From: Agromyces protaetiae
Lineage (GTDB): Bacteria > Actinomycetota > Actinomycetes > Actinomycetales > Microbacteriaceae
Direction: 5' to 3'
Assembly: GCF_030866785.1 (NCBI RefSeq)
Contig: NZ_CP133018.1
Span: forward strand, 3,658,001 to 3,722,000
Length of the DNA: 64,000 nucleotides
Shown: piece after piece, positions 1 to 8,109 of the stretch
How the letters are laid out: every line of letters starts with the position of its first letter
How positions within the stretch are numbered: the first letter of the stretch is position 1
Notes under the pieces: generated by a model
The model's database searches: none
What the model saw: the letters and a program-made list of their open reading frames with translations, nothing else
Told to the model about the DNA's origin: nothing
Position numbers and translations under genes: made by a program

Positions 1-745
1 CCTCGTCGAAGCCCGCACGGTAGCCGTCGTCGTAGGCCTCGTCGGCGCCCTGCCGGAACAGGTCACGCTCGGCGGGACGCTGGATGCTCCGTGCACCCGG
101 CAGATCGAGCGATCCCACGAGCCGGCCGAGCCCGCGCACGACCGCGACCGGCACGCCGGCCGACTTGCCCTTGACCAGCTCGGCGGCGCCCGCGAGCTCG
201 TCAGCCACGCACGGCATGGTCACCGACAACGGCTTGCCCGAGGCATCCGCCGACCCGCGGAGATCGTCGAAGACCTGCACGCCCGCCGCGCCGATCGCGA
301 TGTCGGTCTGGCCCTCGCGCCAGGGGCGCCCGACGGTGTCGGAGAGGATCACGCCGACTGCGGCGCCCGTGAACGTGCGCACGCCCGCCGCGAGGTCACG
401 CGCGGACGCATCGGGGTCCACGGGCAGCAGCAGGATGACGCCGTCGGGCGCGTTCGAGGCGTCGACGCCCGCCGCGGCCGAGATGATGCCCTGGCGGTTC
501 TCGACGATGCGCGTCACGCCGCCCTCGTACTCGCGGGCAGCGACGAGCCGCACCGTCTCGGCCGTGATCGCGGCCTCGCGGTCCGCACCCGGCACCATGC
601 GCCCCTCGGCTTTGGAGACGATCTTCGACGTCACGACGAGGATGTCGCCGTCTTCGAGCTCGGTCGCGCCGGCGATGATCGCGGCGAGGTCGGCACCGGG
701 TTCGATCTCGCCGATGCCCTCGACGCCCTCGATGCTGAAGCGCAT
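1..745 (-). CDS. cofE: coenzyme F420:L-glutamate ligase (CofE), C-terminus cut by window edge
   Basis: CofE adds L-glutamate residues to F420-0 with GTP, the last step of coenzyme F420 biosynthesis in the cytosol. Family-typical segments are visible: an N-terminal [23 protein letters not shown] stretch, [34 protein letters not shown], and [21 protein letters not shown]. About 248 residues fit in the window without a stop, close to the length of a stand-alone CofE (roughly 250), so only the tail should be missing; an FbiB-like C-terminal fusion cannot be excluded. The ATG at 745 was chosen because GGGAGG sits six bases upstream; the ATG at 751 touches that box. A DDN-type F420 reductase-like gene at 53189-53623 supports F420 use in this genome. 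Confidence 0.9.
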   Translation of the reverse strand, partial: MRFSIEGVEGIGEIEPGADLAAIIAGATELEDGDILVVTSKIVSKAEGRMVPGADREAAITAETVRLVAAREYEGGVTRIVENRQGIISAAAGVDASNAPDGVILLLPVDPDASARDLAAGVRTFTGAAVGVILSDTVGRPWREGQTDIAIGAAGVQVFDDLRGSADASGKPLSVTMPCVADELAGAAELVKGKSAGVPVAVVRGLGRLVGSLDLPGARSIQRPAERDLFRQGADEAYDDGYRAGFDE

Positions 746-808
746 TCCCATCCTCCCGACCGGTTGTCCCGGCGACCATCATCCCAGCCGTCCCGCACTG
801 TTGCGAGC

Positions 809-844
809 AGGCTACTGCCGAGCGCTCGGCCTCGGCAGTAGCAT
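809..844. promoter_or_regulatory. divergent promoter dyad between cofE and the DUF6328 gene
   Basis: A perfect 12-bp inverted repeat, GCTACTGCCGAG (811-822) and CTCGGCAGTAGC (831-842) with an 8-bp spacer, lies between two divergent genes. Each arm overlaps a -10-like hexamer: TAGCAT (839-844) for the right-hand gene, whose ATG follows after six bases, and TAGCCT (814-809, minus strand) for cofE. The arrangement suggests one regulator acting on both promoters. The dyad is seen directly; the regulation is inferred. Confidence 0.5.
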
Positions 845-850
845 CCATGC

Positions 851-1393
851 ATGACCGCCCCCGCCCACCGTGCCGAACCCGGCGACGACTCCCCGTCCGG
901 CGCCGACGGCGACGCTCGCACGGCCGAGCTCGAAGACGGTCGCGATGAGACGCCACTCGAGCGAGCCGACCGCAACTGGGGCGAGATCCTGCAGGAGCTG
1001 CGCGCCGTGCAGACCGGCACGACGATCATCACGGGCTTCCTACTCGCGGTCGCGTTCCAGCCCAGGTTCGACGACCTCGAACCCTACGAACGCGGGCTCT
1101 ACCTCGTGCTCGTGGTCCTCGCCGGGTTCGCGACGGTGCTCGGCCTCGCGCCCGTCATCATGCACCGTCAGCTGTTCGGCCTCCGGCAGAAGGCGCGCCT
1201 CGTGCGCTCGGCCAATCAGCTGCTCATCGCGCTGCTCGTGGTCGTCTCGCTGCTCGCCGCGGGCGTGACGAGCCTCATCTTCGACGTCGTGGTGAACCGC
1301 GCCGCGGGCTTCATCGCGCTCGGCGTCGCCCTCGTCGTGCTGGTCGTGTTCTGGACGATCGTGCCGCGGATCGGACACCGGCCGGAGCGGTGA
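851..1393 (+). CDS. DUF6328 family membrane protein
   Basis: A 180-residue protein with a charged N-terminus of about 45 residues, then the DUF6328 hallmark RNWGEILQELRAVQTGTTI, followed by about four hydrophobic helices (residues about 58-70, 83-103, 125-145 and 150-172). Members are often labelled sodium:proton antiporter, but no biochemical role is established, so I call only the family. The ATG at 851 lies six bases after a TAGCAT -10 box, so the mRNA is probably leaderless. It is divergent from cofE and shares its promoter dyad. The C-terminus is short and basic. Confidence 0.8.
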   Translation: MTAPAHRAEPGDDSPSGADGDARTAELEDGRDETPLERADRNWGEILQELRAVQTGTTIITGFLLAVAFQPRFDDLEPYERGLYLVLVVLAGFATVLGLAPVIMHRQLFGLRQKARLVRSANQLLIALLVVVSLLAAGVTSLIFDVVVNRAAGFIALGVALVVLVVFWTIVPRIGHRPER

Positions 1394-1427
1394 GTCGACG
1401 CGGTGGGACTCCGTGGGCGGCGTCTTC

Positions 1428-1433
1428 TACGCT
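1428..1433 (+). promoter_or_regulatory. -10 box, leaderless xth mRNA
   Basis: TACGCT followed by six bases and the ATG of xth. This TAnnnT-N6-start pattern recurs at several genes here and matches known actinobacterial leaderless transcripts. No clear -35 is visible. Confidence 0.5.
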
Positions 1434-1439
1434 GATGGG

Positions 1440-2285
1440 ATGCGCATCGCCACGTGGAACGTCAACTCCATCCGCACCCGCTTCGGCCGCGTGGTCGACT
1501 GGATGGTGCGCGAAGACGTCGACGTGCTCGCGATGCAGGAGATCAAGTGCAAGCCCGAACAGTTCCCGTTCGCGCCGTTCGAGGAGGCCGGGTACGAGGT
1601 CGTCGCGCACGGCCTGAACCAGTGGAACGGGGTCGCGATCGCGTCGAGGCATCCGATCACCGAGGTCGAGACGCACTTCCCGGGCCAGCCGGGGTTCCTG
1701 AAGGGCCATGACGGGCCCGAGCTGCCGCTCGAGGCGCGCGCACTCGGCGCGACCGTCGAGGGCGCACGGCTCTGGAGCCTCTACGTGCCGAACGGGCGCG
1801 CGCTCGGCGACCCGCACTACACCTACAAGCTCGACTGGCTCGCGGCGCTCACCGAGTACACGCGCGCGGAGACGACCGGCAGGCCCGAGGTGCCGCTCGC
1901 GCTCATGGGCGACTTCAACATCGCGCCGCTCGACATCGACAACGGCGACCCCGCCGTCGTCGTGGGCGTGACCACGCACGTGTCGCCCGCCGAGCGCGAC
2001 GCCTACTTCACGCTCGAGAACGCGGGCGTGACCGACGTGGTGCGTGCACACGTGCCCGAGGGCCTCTACACGTACTGGGACTACAAGCAGCTGAAGTTCC
2101 CGCGCAACGAGGGCATGCGCATCGACTTCATCCTGGGGTCGGCCGCGTTCGCGCAGGCGGTGACGGATGCCTCGATCCACCGCAACGAGCGCAAGGGCGA
2201 CGCCCCGAGCGATCATGTGCCGGTGCTCGTCGACCTCGACCTCGGCCGCGACGACGAGGGCGATCTGCCCATGATCTTCGGGTAG
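1440..2285 (+). CDS. xth: exodeoxyribonuclease III
   Basis: An apurinic/apyrimidinic endonuclease and 3'-5' exonuclease of base excision repair, EEP superfamily, 281 residues (usual length 255-290). Motifs appear in order: MRIATWNVNSIRTR at the N-terminus, MQEIKC with the metal-binding Glu, YVPNGR, GDFNIAP.DIDNGDP with catalytic Asp/Asn, RIDFIL, and the C-terminal SDHVPVLVDL with the catalytic Asp-His. The ATG at 1440 is preferred to an upstream in-frame ATG at 1413 because it begins the conserved MRIATWN and lies six bases after TACGCT (1428-1433), a leaderless arrangement. It stands alone between a membrane protein and a kinase. Confidence 0.95.
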   Translation: MRIATWNVNSIRTRFGRVVDWMVREDVDVLAMQEIKCKPEQFPFAPFEEAGYEVVAHGLNQWNGVAIASRHPITEVETHFPGQPGFLKGHDGPELPLEARALGATVEGARLWSLYVPNGRALGDPHYTYKLDWLAALTEYTRAETTGRPEVPLALMGDFNIAPLDIDNGDPAVVVGVTTHVSPAERDAYFTLENAGVTDVVRAHVPEGLYTYWDYKQLKFPRNEGMRIDFILGSAAFAQAVTDASIHRNERKGDAPSDHVPVLVDLDLGRDDEGDLPMIFG

Positions 2286-2393
2286 CGCCGGCCACGGGGG
2301 CAGTGGATTTCCCGAGGCGCTGCGTTCGGTCGGCGCGCTCGGAGCACCGTCGTCCGGAAGCGCAACCCCAGGCGGACGCCCAAACACCGGGTC

Positions 2394-2399
2394 TACCCT
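2394..2399 (+). promoter_or_regulatory. -10 box, leaderless kinase mRNA
   Basis: TACCCT lies seven bases before the GTG at 2407. No Shine-Dalgarno site is separable from the start codon, so a leaderless transcript is the simplest reading and it decides the GTG start. Confidence 0.45.
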
Positions 2400-2406
2400 C
2401 GGGGGC

Positions 2407-3795
2407 GTGACTACGGCACCTCCTGGCTCGGCCGTCGACGATGCGCTCGTCGGCGCGCTCCTCAGCGAGCGCTATCTCGTGACCGGGCTCGTCGGCCGCG
2501 GCGGCGTCGCGACCGTCTATCGCGCGACCGACCAGGCGCTCGGGCGCGAGGTCGCGGTCAAGGTCTTCCGCGGCGCCGAAGGGCTCGACGACCCCGCACG
2601 GCGGAAGTCCGAGACGGCGTTGCTCGCGAGCCTCACCCACCCGGCCCTCGTCATGTTGCACGACTCGGTGCGCGAGCCGGCCAGCGGTCGCGAGTTCCTG
2701 GTGATGGAGCTCGTCGAGGGCCCGAACCTGCGCGAACGCCTCGATGCCGAGGGTCCGCTGGGCGCCGACGAGGCCGCCGCGATGACGGTCGAGCTCGCCG
2801 AGGCCCTGCACGTGATCCACACGCGCGGCATCGTGCACCGTGACGTGAAGCCGGCGAACGTGCTGCTCGCGCCATCGCCCGTGCCGACGCGGGCGTGGCG
2901 GGCGAAGCTCGCCGACTTCGGCATCGCCCGGCTCATCGACGACGCGCGCCTGACCGCGACCGGCGGCCTCATCGGCACGCCCGCGTATCTCGCGCCCGAG
3001 CAGGTGCGCGGGCTCGGTGCGGGGCCGGGCTCCGACATCTACGCGTTCGGACTGCTGCTGCTCGAGTCCCGCACCGGGCACGCCGCGTTCCCGGGGCCGG
3101 CGATCGAGGCCGCGGGCGCGAGGCTCACACGCGACCCCGAGCTGCCGGCGTCGCTCGGCACGGATTGGCGCGAGCTGCTCGCGGCCATGCTCGCGCGCGA
3201 GCCCGGGGACCGGCCGACGGCGCTCGAGGTCGCCGTGGCGGCGGCCGCGCTCGGGCCGGAGCTCGACGGCGAGCCGGGTTCGGCGCTTCGCGCCACTTCG
3301 GGCGCCTCCGCGCCACCTGTGGTGGCGCAGAGCGCGGCAGGTGGCGCGGAGGAGAGCGAGAGCGACGGGCGAGCGGATGCCCCGACCGCGGCGGTCTCGG
3401 CCGAGGCCCTCGACGAACGCGGCGAAGCGCCGACCGCGCTGCTGGGCGACCCGGCCGGAATGCTGCCCTCGCCATCCGGCGCGCGCGGGCGCCTCCGCGC
3501 CATTTCAGGCAGATCCGCGCCAGCACAGGTGGCGCAGACGCGAGGAAGTGGCGCGGAGGCGGAAGTGCGTGGCGCGACGGGCATCGCCGCGACGGCAACG
3601 GGCCGGCGGCGGCCGGGGTGGCTCATCCCGGTCGGCACGGTCGCAGCTCTGCTGGTCGCCGCGGCGATCGTGGTGCCGATGACCCTGTCGGGGGCCGGCG
3701 GCGGTGGCGCCGAGCCGACCCCTGCTCCCATCCCGAGCGTGCCGGGCCAGCTCGGCGTGCACCTCGAAGAGCTTGAGGAGGCCGTGACGCCATGA
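2407..3795 (+). CDS. transmembrane serine/threonine protein kinase
   Basis: A Hanks-type kinase of the PknB kind, 462 residues, GTG start. The catalytic domain spans about residues 20-280: glycine loop GRGGVATVY (30-38), ATP-binding Lys in VAVKVF (K52), catalytic loop HRDVKPANV (about 143), DFGIARL (about 171) and GTPAYLAPEQ. A long Ala/Pro/Ser linker of about 120 residues leads to one membrane helix (about 402-422, WLIPVGTVAALLVAAAI) and a short outer tail. There are no PASTA repeats. The linker contains two copies of an LRA(T/I)SGxSAPxxVAQ unit encoded by palindromic DNA (see repeats). The stop overlaps the next gene's ATG (ATGA), so a lipoprotein is co-translated and may act with the outer tail. 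Confidence 0.93.
   Translation: MTTAPPGSAVDDALVGALLSERYLVTGLVGRGGVATVYRATDQALGREVAVKVFRGAEGLDDPARRKSETALLASLTHPALVMLHDSVREPASGREFLVMELVEGPNLRERLDAEGPLGADEAAAMTVELAEALHVIHTRGIVHRDVKPANVLLAPSPVPTRAWRAKLADFGIARLIDDARLTATGGLIGTPAYLAPEQVRGLGAGPGSDIYAFGLLLLESRTGHAAFPGPAIEAAGARLTRDPELPASLGTDWRELLAAMLAREPGDRPTALEVAVAAAALGPELDGEPGSALRATSGASAPPVVAQSAAGGAEESESDGRADAPTAAVSAEALDERGEAPTALLGDPAGMLPSPSGARGRLRAISGRSAPAQVAQTRGSGAEAEVRGATGIAATATGRRRPGWLIPVGTVAALLVAAAIVVPMTLSGAGGGGAEPTPAPIPSVPGQLGVHLEELEEAVTP
3301..3351. repeat. palindromic repeat copy A inside the kinase linker
   Basis: Begins with GGCGCCTCCGCGCCA and contains a perfect 14-bp inverted repeat, CTCCGCGCCACCTG (3306-3319) with CAGGTGGCGCGGAG (3338-3351), plus a nested 8-bp hairpin (3310-3317/3321-3328, loop TGT). 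It is coding throughout and homologous to copy B at 3488-3560. Confidence 0.8.
3488..3560. repeat. palindromic repeat copy B inside the kinase linker
   Basis: Begins with the same 15 bases as copy A and has a 16-bp inverted repeat with one mismatch (3491-3506 and 3545-3560). It is about 22 bp longer in the middle than copy A. Both copies are in frame and give similar peptides. Confidence 0.8.
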
Positions 3796-4373
3796 TCCGA
3801 CGACGTCAGCACTCGCCGAACGCCGGGCCGGCACGGCGACGGGCGGGCCGCGGCCTCGCTGCAGTCACGCTCGTGGCCGGGCTCGTGCTCTCCGGGTGCG
3901 TCGCACAGGCCGACCTCGGCTCGGAGGACGCCGCCGCGTTCCGCGAGCGGGTCGCCGCGGTGGGCGAGCGTTCGCTCGCGGGCGACTACGCGGGGGCCAC
4001 CGCCGAGCTCGCGCTGCTCGAGACCGCGGTGGCCGAGGCATCCGATGCCGGGACGCTCGGCGACGCGCGCGAGGCCCGCATCACCGACGCCATCGCCGTG
4101 GTCCGCGCCGATCTGGACGCGCAGATCCAGGCGCAGCAGGCGGCCGAGCAGGCCGCGCGCGAAGCCGCTGAGGCGGCCGAGCAAGCCGCCGCCGCGGAGA
4201 CGGCCAGAGTCGCGGCCGAGCAGGCCGCCGCCGAAGAGGCCGCCCGCCGGGCCGACGAGCGCGGGAAGGACAAAGACAAAGACAACCGCGGCCCGGGCAA
4301 GAACAACGGGAACGGGAACAATGGCAACGGGAACGGCAACCGCGGCGGCGGCTCCGACGAGGACGACGAGTGA
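3792..4373 (+). CDS. alanine-rich coiled-coil lipoprotein, kinase partner
   Basis: A 193-residue protein of unknown function. The basic N-terminus and hydrophobic segment end in a lipobox (LVLSGC, Cys36), so it should be a membrane-anchored lipoprotein outside the cell. Residues about 40-95 form a small helical domain; about 100-150 are a highly charged Ala/Glu/Gln coiled-coil stretch; the last 40 residues are low-complexity Gly/Asn/Lys/Asp ending in acidic residues. The ATG overlaps the kinase stop by four bases (ATGA), so the two are translationally coupled. A role as ligand or accessory of the kinase is plausible from context only. Confidence 0.8.
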   Translation: MIRRRQHSPNAGPARRRAGRGLAAVTLVAGLVLSGCVAQADLGSEDAAAFRERVAAVGERSLAGDYAGATAELALLETAVAEASDAGTLGDAREARITDAIAVVRADLDAQIQAQQAAEQAAREAAEAAEQAAAAETARVAAEQAAAEEAARRADERGKDKDKDNRGPGKNNGNGNNGNGNGNRGGGSDEDDE

Positions 4374-4402
4374 GCGGTGCAGCATCGGTCGCCGCGGCCG
4401 CC

Positions 4403-4408
4403 TACGCT
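4403..4408 (+). promoter_or_regulatory. -10 box, leaderless hydrolase mRNA
   Basis: TACGCT followed by six bases and the ATG at 4415. It supports this start over longer upstream alternatives and gives the hydrolase its own promoter just after the lipoprotein gene. Confidence 0.5.
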
Positions 4409-4414
4409 CGGAAC

Positions 4415-5230
4415 ATGCCCCTGCTCGCGGTCCCCGGTGCCGAACTCGCCTATGACGCAGACGGACCCGTGTCGGCGCCCGCGCTCGTGCTGCTCCATTC
4501 AGGGGTGGCGACCATGCGCATGTGGGATCCGCAGATCGAAGCCCTCTCGGCGGCGCACCGGGTGGTGCGGCTGGATCTGCGTGGGTTCGGCGCGACGACG
4601 CATGAGGACGTGCCGTACTCGAATCGCGCCGATGTGCGCGCGGTCATGGACCATCTCGCGGTGCCGTCGGCGACCCTCGTGGGCGCCGGCCGGGGTGCGA
4701 CGATCGCGCTCGACCTCGCGCTCGAGTCACCCGACCGGGTCGACGGGGTCGTGCTCGTCGGCGGCGGGCCGAGCGGGTTCGTCACATCGGCGCTGACCGA
4801 GGAGGAGCACCGCCGGTTCGACGAGCTCGACGCCGCCGCCGAATCCGGCGACCGGCACGCGCTCATCCGACTCGAGACGGCGCTGTGGGCGGCCGGTTCG
4901 CTGCGCCTCGAGTCGGATCTCGACCGCGACTTCGTCGCGTTCGCGCACGAGCTCGCCGCGGCCAACGCTGCGCAGCCCGACGGCGTCGGCACGCCTGAGC
5001 CATTGCAGCCACCCGCCGTCGACCGGCTCGCCGACCTCGGCGTGCCCGCGCTCGTCATGGTCGGCGAGTACGACCTGAGCCCGGCCCGCGCCCAGTACGC
5101 CCGGCTGCTCGAGGCGCTGCCCGACGCGACGGGCTTCTGCTTCCAAGACGCCGCGCACCTGCCGAACCTCGAGCACCCGGGCGAGTTCACGCACGTGCTG
5201 CTCGACTGGCTCACCGAGCGCGCGCTGTAG
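4415..5230 (+). CDS. alpha/beta-hydrolase fold protein lacking the nucleophile Ser
   Basis: A 271-residue alpha/beta-hydrolase fold protein. The oxyanion region LLHSGVATMRMWDPQ, the strand-turn LVGAGRGATIALDLA, the acid-bearing VMVGEYDLSPA and a C-terminal AAHLPNLEHP with the catalytic His are in normal order. At the nucleophile elbow, where GxSxG is expected, the sequence reads GAGRG, so the Ser position is Gly. Acid and His positions are kept. The protein may be a non-hydrolytic member or use another mechanism; no substrate can be named. The start at 4415 follows a TACGCT -10 by six bases. It converges with the RHS gene, leaving six bases between the stop codons. Confidence 0.82.
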   Translation: MPLLAVPGAELAYDADGPVSAPALVLLHSGVATMRMWDPQIEALSAAHRVVRLDLRGFGATTHEDVPYSNRADVRAVMDHLAVPSATLVGAGRGATIALDLALESPDRVDGVVLVGGGPSGFVTSALTEEEHRRFDELDAAAESGDRHALIRLETALWAAGSLRLESDLDRDFVAFAHELAAANAAQPDGVGTPEPLQPPAVDRLADLGVPALVMVGEYDLSPARAQYARLLEALPDATGFCFQDAAHLPNLEHPGEFTHVLLDWLTERAL

Positions 5231-5236
5231 GCGGGC

Positions 5237-7825
5237 TCATGTGGCGGTGACCGATGTCGTCGTCAGGATCTCGACGATCTCCTGGAACGTCGTGCGCTCG
5301 GGAGACCCGGCGGGGCCGACGACCTCGAGGAACGGCCGGAACACCTTCTTGAATGCGGTCGCTGTCTTCTCGTCCGCGCCCCGCAGGACCCACTTCGACA
5401 CATGTTCTTCGACGATCTTCTCGATCTCCCGAACGTCCTGCTGGAGATCATCCAGTTCGACGTCGGTGGCGCCCCCCTTCAGCTTCGCGACTTTCGCACT
5501 CAGTGCCGCGCTTTTCTCTGCCCCGAGCGCCACTTTCGAAGGGACGTTCGAGCTGAATACGTTGATGAAGTCCTTGTAGGCCTTCGTCTGCGTAACGGCC
5601 GCGAATGCGTTCACCCGGTTCGCGGCGAAGAGCTCGTATTGGTCGAACATCGGAAGCGGAAGGTTGGCGTTCGAGGTGGATGACGCGGTGCCGTTCTTCG
5701 GCACGTGGATCCGGAGCGCGGGCGCGGCGAGCTTGGTGACGATCCTGGGCGCGGCGATGGCACCGATGGTGGCAAGGGCGCCGGCACCCATGAGGGCGTA
5801 TTCGGCGTAGTTGAGTCGTCGGCTCGTCTCCGGGTCGAGGAACCTGGTGTAGTGGTCGTCGACGATGCGGAGCGTCGCGATCGTGAACCCGGCGGTGCCG
5901 GCGGCCCAGCTGAACGCGCTGAACATGGCCGCAGCGGTCCACGCCGAGGCTGCGAGCGGCGTCGCGAGGCCGAAGGTGCTGACCGCGGTGACGACGGAGA
6001 ACACTGCGCTCAGCCCGATGACGAGGGTGTTGATCAGGTCCTGCTGCGAGAGATGGCCTGTGGGGTCGATGTTGGTGATGGGGTTGGTGTTGGCGTAGCC
6101 GTACCGGTTCTGTAGCGGCATGGTGTCGAGGGTGGTGAACGCGAACCGGTCGGGGGTGTAGGTGCGGACGGCGAGGTGTTGGGTGCCGGACGGGTTGGTG
6201 TACTCGCCGGCGTAGAGGAATGGGTATCTGGATGCCTCGTCGGGGGTGGGTTCGACGCTGGTGTGGGTCGTGGTGGTGTGGGTCGTGGTGGTGCCGTAGT
6301 CCGTATAGGCGTATCGGGCGGTGGGGGTGCCGGTGGGGTCGGTGAGTTCGGTGGTGTTGCCGTGCCGGTCGTGGATGGCGTAGACGGTGTCGTCGGTGAG
6401 GGTGCGGGATTCGCGGGTGAGGCCGGTGAGGTAGCTCGCGGTCTGCGTCGTGTCGGCGGTGGTGTGGGTGTCGTTCAGGAGGGTGCCGTCGTCCCAGTGG
6501 AACGTCGTCGTCTGGTCGGTGGTGGTGAGGGTGGCGCGGTCGCCGGTGGCCCAGTACCCGGTGCGGGTCGTGGCACCGGTCGGGGTGGTTTCCTGCACGG
6601 GCTGATTCAGCGCGTTGTAGCCGTATCGGGTGCCGTCCGCGGCGAGGGTCATCAGCCCCGACACGTCATAGGCCGACACCACCCGGTTCGTCCCGTCAGT
6701 CACCGCGGTCTCGAACCCCACACCCCCCACACCCGCCGCACCGGCCACACCGGCCGCGCCAGCCGCGCCGGCCGTGCCGGCCGACGGCATGCCCACGTCG
6801 GGCACTCCGGGCCAACCCGACGCCAACCCCGCGGCCGCGTCCCACCACCGCTCGAGGACCGGCTCACCGGTCACCGGGTCGGTCACCGTCACCCGCTCCA
6901 CCGCCGAGGTGCCATCCGGCAGCGCCCGCCAGGTCAGGTTCGTCACCGCCCCACTCGCGGTCCCCACCCGGGACACCAAGCCCGACGGGGCGTAGTCCAC
7001 GGTCGTGCGCGACCCCGCGGCATCCACCACCCCAACCACCTGACCACCATCCAACTCGACCACCCCGGCCGACCGGGGCGCACCCGCACCCGCCCGGGTC
7101 TGCACCTGCACCCGGGCCGGATCCGACCAGTCCAGCTCGGTCACCACACCCGTCTCGGTCACCACCCGGGTCAACCGGTGCCCCGGCTGCCAAGACCAAT
7201 CCACCCGGCCACCGTGCGCGTCGAGCTTCGCGACCGGGTCACCCGCGGCGTCGAAGTACGACACCAGCCCGCCCAGCTCCCGCAGCACGAACGCATACTC
7301 CCGCTCGCCCACGACTCCGTCGGCCCGCGCCGGCAACACCCCCGGCGTCTGGCTGAACCGCACCTCATCACCGACATACCCCGCCAGGCCCGACGGCACC
7401 GAGTCATCGACCTCGAACACGCCCTGCACACCCCGGGACGGCACCACCCGCACCCCACCCGCGACATCCACGAACCCGACCCCCGCGACCGCCCACCGCG
7501 ACCCCAACCCGAACCGGCCCCCACCAGACCCCCGCGAATCCCACGCCAGACTCACCCCACCCAACGGCACCTCGACCGAGAACGACCCCACCCGCTCATC
7601 AAGCGCACCCTGCACCCCCGCACCCAGAGGCAACACCCCCAGCACCGGCGCACCGCCCTCGGCCCCACCATCAGCAGCCGCCCACGACGGCGACACCCCA
7701 CCGACCAGCAGACCGGCGCACACCAACCCACCCAGCAGCACACCCCACCACGAACGACGCGACCCTCCGCACATCTTCGTCACGTCAGCCCCCGACGCAG
7801 ACCCAGCCACACCAGACATCGGCAC
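5237..7825 (-). CDS. secreted RHS-repeat protein with variable membrane-helix C-terminus
   Basis: An 862-residue protein. A signal peptide or membrane anchor (about residues 24-50) precedes an RHS/YD-repeat region with YGYNALNQPVQETTPTG, RYAYTDYGTTT and the core-ending signature LQNRYGYANTNPITNIDPTG at about residue 590. The last 270 residues follow this signature, as toxin domains do in RHS and polymorphic-toxin proteins. They hold hydrophobic helices (about 598-655 and 674-698) and a charged helical tail, matching no toxin family I recognise. This part is less GC-rich and less codon-biased than its surroundings. The protein is short for the family. No immunity-like gene follows; the next gene converges. 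Start is GTG 7825 or ATG 7819, both after AAGGAG. Confidence 0.85.
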   Translation of the reverse strand: MPMSGVAGSASGADVTKMCGGSRRSWWGVLLGGLVCAGLLVGGVSPSWAAADGGAEGGAPVLGVLPLGAGVQGALDERVGSFSVEVPLGGVSLAWDSRGSGGGRFGLGSRWAVAGVGFVDVAGGVRVVPSRGVQGVFEVDDSVPSGLAGYVGDEVRFSQTPGVLPARADGVVGEREYAFVLRELGGLVSYFDAAGDPVAKLDAHGGRVDWSWQPGHRLTRVVTETGVVTELDWSDPARVQVQTRAGAGAPRSAGVVELDGGQVVGVVDAAGSRTTVDYAPSGLVSRVGTASGAVTNLTWRALPDGTSAVERVTVTDPVTGEPVLERWWDAAAGLASGWPGVPDVGMPSAGTAGAAGAAGVAGAAGVGGVGFETAVTDGTNRVVSAYDVSGLMTLAADGTRYGYNALNQPVQETTPTGATTRTGYWATGDRATLTTTDQTTTFHWDDGTLLNDTHTTADTTQTASYLTGLTRESRTLTDDTVYAIHDRHGNTTELTDPTGTPTARYAYTDYGTTTTHTTTTHTSVEPTPDEASRYPFLYAGEYTNPSGTQHLAVRTYTPDRFAFTTLDTMPLQNRYGYANTNPITNIDPTGHLSQQDLINTLVIGLSAVFSVVTAVSTFGLATPLAASAWTAAAMFSAFSWAAGTAGFTIATLRIVDDHYTRFLDPETSRRLNYAEYALMGAGALATIGAIAAPRIVTKLAAPALRIHVPKNGTASSTSNANLPLPMFDQYELFAANRVNAFAAVTQTKAYKDFINVFSSNVPSKVALGAEKSAALSAKVAKLKGGATDVELDDLQQDVREIEKIVEEHVSKWVLRGADEKTATAFKKVFRPFLEVVGPAGSPERTTFQEIVEILTTTSVTAT

Positions 7826-8109
7826 CCAGACTCCTTCATCCGCTTCTTCGGCTTCATCGGCGCCGACGCGGCAGCGCCCCGCGACAGGCTAACACCTGTG
7901 GCATATCAGCATTCTGTTATCCACAGGGGGTCGCTCAGATCGGTCCGCGTCGCGCGATTCGCGTCGTCCTCAGCCGCCCGGCATGACGAACTGTGTCGCC
8001 CGACCCTCCGCTTGTGTTACGCCATGGGTCGTCGCGGGCTGACACTCGCACGCCCCGTCGGTACCGTCGGGCGAGTCCCCCGAGCACCGACTTGCCCCGG
8101 AGCGAACCC
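7826..8109. promoter_or_regulatory. divergent intergenic region with dyad and DnaA-box-like word
   Basis: 284 bases between the RHS gene and ssuB. It contains a 7-bp inverted repeat, CCTGTGG (7895-7901) and CCACAGG (7921-7927), flanking an AT-richer 19-bp core, the only such patch in this gap, and so the likely RHS control region. A perfect DnaA-box word TTATCCACA lies at 7917-7925. The ssuB promoter is at 8040-8068. I see no small gene. Confidence 0.4.
8040..8068 (+). promoter_or_regulatory. sigma-70-type promoter of the ssu operon
   Basis: CTGACA (8040-8045), a 17-base spacer, then TACCGT (8063-8068), about 40 bases before the ssuB ATG. GGAG at 8099-8102 is the ribosome binding site. Among the best -35/-10 matches in the window. 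Confidence 0.55.

Noticed and set aside
7917..7925. Perfect DnaA box TTATCCACA, possible replication origin
   Set aside because: A single box with no cluster, no dnaA/dnaN and no AT-rich unwinding element. Kept only as part of a promoter region.
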